Shown here: piece after piece, positions 59,411 to 64,000 of the stretch | Numbering within the stretch: position 1 is the first letter of the stretch | How the letters are laid out: each line of letters starts with the position of its first letter | Source: Anaeramoeba flamelloides | Taxonomy: Eukaryota > Metamonada > Anaeramoebidae | Reading direction: 5' to 3' | DNA length: 64,000 nt | Assembly (NCBI GenBank): GCA_027625915.1 | Contig: JANTQA010000070.1 | Coordinates: 5,461,001-5,525,000 of the forward strand | Notes under the pieces: generated by a model | The model's database searches: none | The model's input: only the letters and a program-made list of their open reading frames with translations | Told to the model about the DNA's origin: nothing | Position numbers and translations under genes: made by a program

Positions 59411-60852
59411 CGAAGAAATATTTTGAGAAAAAATGATATGTTTTTGGATTGTTTTTTAGTTTTTCTAATTTAAGGTTTATAATAATTGGAGGACAAAAAA
59501 AAGATTAACTTGTTAAGGGTGTGGTGGATTGTTATTTTGGCCTTTAGGTGATCGAGATGGATCTATGACTTTAAATGAATTTTTTAGGATATAAGAAAAA
59601 TATCTATTTTTTTTTCTTTTTCTGAAATAGGAATTGAAGAGTGAAAAATGAATAGATTAAAAATTATAAAAAAAAAATTGTTATTTGGGAGAAGTATATT
59701 CAAATTTTCATTTCCCTAGTAATTATTTTCTGAAAAAAAAATATTATTTTAAATTTCCTAATTAAATAAAGTAGAAATTACAACACCCATTTATAACCTA
59801 ACAATCCATACCTTTTTGAAATCATAATCCAATCTTTTCACTTTACGTCTATCTATTTTGATTTTGTAAAAAGAAAAAGAAAAATTTCTTTTTTAACAAA
59901 AAATACAATACAAGTTGAAGATATGTGGGTATACTGAATTTAGAAGAAATTGCCAACTACAAATTTATATAAACTAATTTATTTTTAAAATCTATTTTAA
60001 ATAATTTTCTTTTATTTTCATATTAATTGTTTGGGTTATATATATATATATTTAAAATCCATATGTTAAAAAGTGCGTTTTTGTTTTGAGAAAATAAAAT
60101 AGTTATTTTTTTTTTGAAACCTAAGCGAAAAAAATGATAAAAAATTGCCTTTTTTCTAGACTTGTTTAAATTATTTATTTCTAGAAAAAAGATCTTCATT
60201 TAATAATACTCCCTGATTATTGATATTATTGAATTTTTCTCTTTTTTTGTTTTATTTGTGAAATAACTAGTTGATTTTTTGGAAATGGTGTCTTAATATC
60301 AAAAAAGGAGGAGACGAGGGAAGAGAAGAAATGTGAATTTTCTCTAGATATTAATTAACCAGTTATGTTTTTTTTATTCGAAAACATAGAATACCTAAGG
60401 TTTTGTTCGTGGATATTGTCAGCTATTTTGAGATTTTAAACAGGATAAAGAAAATAAATTTTTAAAAAGGTAGAAATTTAGAAAAAAATACTTTTTTGGT
60501 TGAGAATCTCTTATTTTAAAATGATTTTAAAGAATATAAAAGTTCGGCTAGCTTTAAAGATCCAAAAAGAATTATTAACTACAAAGAATTTTTTTTTATT
60601 TTTTGTGTTTTAATTTTTTTTTTATTTAAAGATCCACACTATTTCAACAAATAATAACTCACATAATTTGACTCATTGTTTTGACAACAAGCAAAATGTT
60701 GTTCTTTCTGGGTGATATAAACACTTTTTCAGTCAAAGGGGCCCAGTTTTATTGAAGAAATGGAAGACATTCTATGACTTTAATTCATTATTCTTCTCAA
60801 AGTAAAATTTCAATTTTTAGATCAAAATCATTTTTTCTCATTTTGTAAAATT

Positions 60853-60891
<39 letters not shown>

Positions 60892-63800
60892 CTTCAAAAT
60901 TAACTTTGAAAAAAAAAATGTTTGAAAAACGAAATAAACATTAAGAAAAGTTCAGCATTGTATGTTCTTTTAAAATTCATACATTTACAAGTAAAAAATC
61001 TTATTATCAACGATTTTAATTTCCTAAAGAAATTGAGAATTTTGCACGAGACGTTTCAATGAATGGGCCCAAAAAATTTTTTAATTTTTTTTTTTTTTTT
61101 AATTTATGGTTTGTTCAGGGGTTTCTTTTATAATTATGGACTCTTATAAGAAGTTTATTATTTCTCGTATTTCTAAACAATCTAAGTTTGGTTGATTCTT
61201 AAAAATAAAGTGACTTTTTCATTTTTGGCTGGGACCCTTTGAATGAAATGGAGTTTACATATTACCCTCACAAGAAAAATATATTACTTATTATCTCAAC
61301 TTCATAAAAATAACCACAGGTATAAGTAGAATAATTTGCAGATTAATAAAAACAATTTAAAGAAAATAGAGTAAAAAAAAATAAAATGGAATTGGTCAAA
61401 TTTCATTATCTTTTTCTTCGAAATTTAAGAATTTACGTAGATATTTGTTAATTTAAGTTGGAAAATCAGACTTGCAAGACACTTTTTTTCACCTTTATTA
61501 GTAAAAAATCTTGATAATTTTTTTCTACGGTTAAAAGGTTATTTAATTTTCTTTCAAAAGAATTCTTAATATAATAAAAAAATTTCAAATGGATAAATTA
61601 ATTATTTTTGCAATTAAAGTATTATTTATTGATTTTAATTTAATAGGAAATATATTTTTAATTTTAAACTGGTTAATTTTTTTAATAAACCAAAAATTTC
61701 ATTAAATTTCCATTTGATAACAAAAGGTGAAAAAAACCACAGTAAGTTTTTCTTGAGTCTGATGTTTATTTGTGAAGTGTTCTAGGTTTTTTTTACTTTT
61801 CGAAATAAACCTGAAATTTATTAAAATTTTCTTTTTATTTCAAAAAGTAAAAAAAAAAAACGAATGAAAATTGATAGATTTAACAAATGAAACAGAAAAC
61901 CTCAAGAAAACCACCATTCAGTCTTGAAAATTTTAGAAATTAAAATCATAGATTTTACTTGTTTTTTTTTATTTTGGAATATAGGAAATTAAAATCTTCT
62001 TACATTCATTAGATTTTTTTAATTAAAGAAATAAACCGAAAAATCATTTAATATACGGTTTTTTTTTCAAAAAATACAAGAAATTATTATAAAATTTCTT
62101 TTTTTTTGAATGTTAAAAAAATATGTTTCGCTTATCCAGGGTTTAAAAAGAATGACAAAATCATTGATTTTACTCTATTCTTTTTAATTCTGGAAAAACT
62201 AGGAATCGGCCTGAGATAGAATATTTATCATTAATATTTTCTATATATATATATATATTTAAATTTCATTAGAAAAGTAAAATTATTATAACTTTTATTT
62301 ATCATATGTTCAGTAAAACCCATCAAAACTGAGTTAAACTAAAATCCATTCTTGAATTTATTTTAAAAAAAATTCAACAGGTAAACACTTTTTTTCTAAA
62401 CTGGTGACTTTATAAACAATAACAGTGCCGTTAACAATTACAAATACAATAGAAACAAGAATTTAAAATACTGGAATGTTGATTATATTATGAATAAATT
62501 TCATTAAAAAAATCTGAAATAATAATGATACTTTAACTGAATTTTTATTATTTTTTTTTTGAATACAAATTGTGTCTTGAAGAAGATCTAGATTTTTTCT
62601 TTTTCCATGATAAAATGAAGCATCTAATTAAAAATTCAAAATTATATATACTTAAAAATCAATTTTGAAAGACATCTTCTTGGTATTTTAAGAGTAATTT
62701 AAGTTATGAAGGGAAATTAGTTTATTTTTTTTTGTTTTTTCTCCAATTTTATTTAATTTTTGATTTTTTTGGTTAAAATTTATTATTTGATCTTGATTTT
62801 GATGAATTACTTTTTTGAAAATTGATAACAACTCATACAGTTAATTGTAAAATAAAACAATCAAAATTTTCATTCAGCTTTCCAAAAAAAAAAAAAAATA
62901 CCTCTCAAGAAAAAAATTAATTATCAAAGCGCCAATTCTAAAAGAGAAATTATTAATTTAAGCTTTTTTTAAGAATATTAAAAATTGGAAATCTAGGAAT
63001 GTTATAAAAAAATCTTATTTTGGAAAACTGAACTAAGTATTTTTTTTTTATACTTTATTTTTCAACAAAAAAACAGATTAAAATTTTAGACAACAGAAAA
63101 AACACAACCGAAAATAATATGAGATTTCATATTTCAAAAAGAAAAAAACAGAAAAAAAAGAGTAATATATGAATTCACACAAAACAATCATGAAAAAAAT
63201 TTTTGAAAAAAAAATTAAACATATGCTAATTTTTTACTTATTGATATTCTCACTTCTGATAAAAAAATTTGTTAATAAATGATCTTGTATCAAAAATAAT
63301 TTTTTGAGGTATTTAACAATTAAAGTTGGAAAATCCAATTTTCCCGGTACTCTTAAGATTTTTTTCAATTCAATAGTAAAAAAATGGAATATTTTTTTTT
63401 TTTTTCAGTTAAGAGGTTAAAATAATTTATTTTTCAAAGAATTTTGAATTTAATAAAAATCTTTTAAAGGGAAAATCAATTATTTTAACAATTAAAGATA
63501 ATTTATTGATTTAAAATTGGAAAAAAATAGTTTTTTTTTTGATTTGATAATACAGTGATCAAAATAATGTGTGCACAAAGACTATAATATGTGTTTCAAA
63601 ATATTATCGGTGTTTTTTTTCTTCTTGTACCAAGTCAACATCCAATCTACTACCAAATAGTATACCTAAGTTCAAATCAATTTTGAAAGTAAATGTCTGG
63701 TTATTTGTTGTAAAATTTAAATTAGTGAAGCAAATAGTTGAAAAATTTCCATACTATTCACAATTTTATTGAATTTTTTTTGTTTTTTTGGATGAAAAAA

Positions 63801-64000
63801 ATTTTCAAAAATTTACTCTATTTTTTGAGATAAATTTTACAATTTGATACTTTATTTTTAGAATTTCTTTTTAAATAATAGAACTTTAAGAAACCAATAC
63901 CATATTTTTTTAGGGTTTATTATCAGTTTCTTTGATTGATTAATGTATAGGTCTTCGATAACAAAAAAACACGCTTTTGATTTTGAAACACCTATTAAAT
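59411..64000. other. AT-rich region to the window end, repeats only
   Basis: No gene recognised. It includes a 38-base T run (60854-60891), a possible foldback with ends CAGTCAAAGGGGCCCAG and CTGGGACCCTTTGAATG (about 60728-61240), family E repeats (61776-61862 and 62140-62206), and repeat J copy 2 (63553-64000, cut by the window edge). Confidence 0.5.
63553..64000 (+). repeat. Dispersed repeat J, copy 2 (runs off window)
   Basis: Colinear with 43331-43760. GTGTTTCAAAATATTATCGG near the left and the complement of GCTTTTGATTTTGAAACAC near the right suggest inverted ends. The true right end may lie beyond the window. Confidence 0.5.

Noticed and set aside
1-64000. Search for tRNA, rRNA, snRNA, CRISPR, LTR-type or capsid-bearing elements
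   Set aside because: No tRNA B-box with a foldable cloverleaf, no snRNA core sequence, no regularly spaced direct-repeat array, and no sign of LTRs or of integrase or capsid coding was seen by eye. Very diverged cases could be missed.

Overview
The window is a very AT-rich (by eye roughly three quarters A+T or more), gene-poor stretch of nuclear DNA from a unicellular eukaryote. Genes are recognisable as islands of higher GC with short GT-AG introns (about 100-300 bp), the standard genetic code, poly-Asn/Gln/Glu tracts, and proteins such as a Rho/Rac GTPase, a secreted two-domain saposin, AP-5 sigma, CTF18 and a TRAF/MATH-like repeat protein. This suits an amoeboid protist (an amoebozoan or Anaeramoeba-like lineage). 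The assignment is an inference; no rRNA or tRNA was seen to confirm it.

Layout: CTF18 clamp-loader subunit (3953-6628, minus); tandem MATH/TRAF-like repeat protein with unresolved 5' end (12171-14486, minus); a repeat-packed intergenic region with a three-level nest of transposons (16099-18048) and a dead Tc1/mariner transposase tail (about 20610-20801, minus); a five-exon Rac/Rho GTPase (25974-30281, plus) with one 3.2-kb intron full of mobile DNA; a long repeat-rich gap; a two-exon secreted saposin-B protein (38245-38944, minus); a Nudix ADP-ribose pyrophosphatase-like enzyme (42393-42863, minus); a six-exon delta-1-pyrroline-5-carboxylate dehydrogenase (47787-52957, minus), again with one 2.9-kb repeat-filled intron; a LINE 3' tail (about 57196-57486, plus); a two-exon AP-5 sigma subunit (58701-59410, minus); then AT-rich repeats to the window end.

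The genes do not form an operon or obvious pathway; they are ordinary housekeeping, trafficking, secretion and signalling genes separated by 3-11 kb. The unusual content is the non-coding DNA. It holds at least six families of short foldback, non-coding transposons (MITE-like). One about 197-bp palindromic family (here called A) occurs about nine times with TA target duplications and three internal iterons per arm. Several larger foldbacks (458, 823 and 411 bp) have exact TAA/TTA target duplications, as PIF/Harbinger elements do, and share a subterminal block. Other families (C, D, E, F, H) have their own inverted ends. Two genes have been enlarged by insertion into a single intron. Exon structures were worked out by eye from splice signals and protein family alignment; repeat boundaries are exact only where target duplications are stated.
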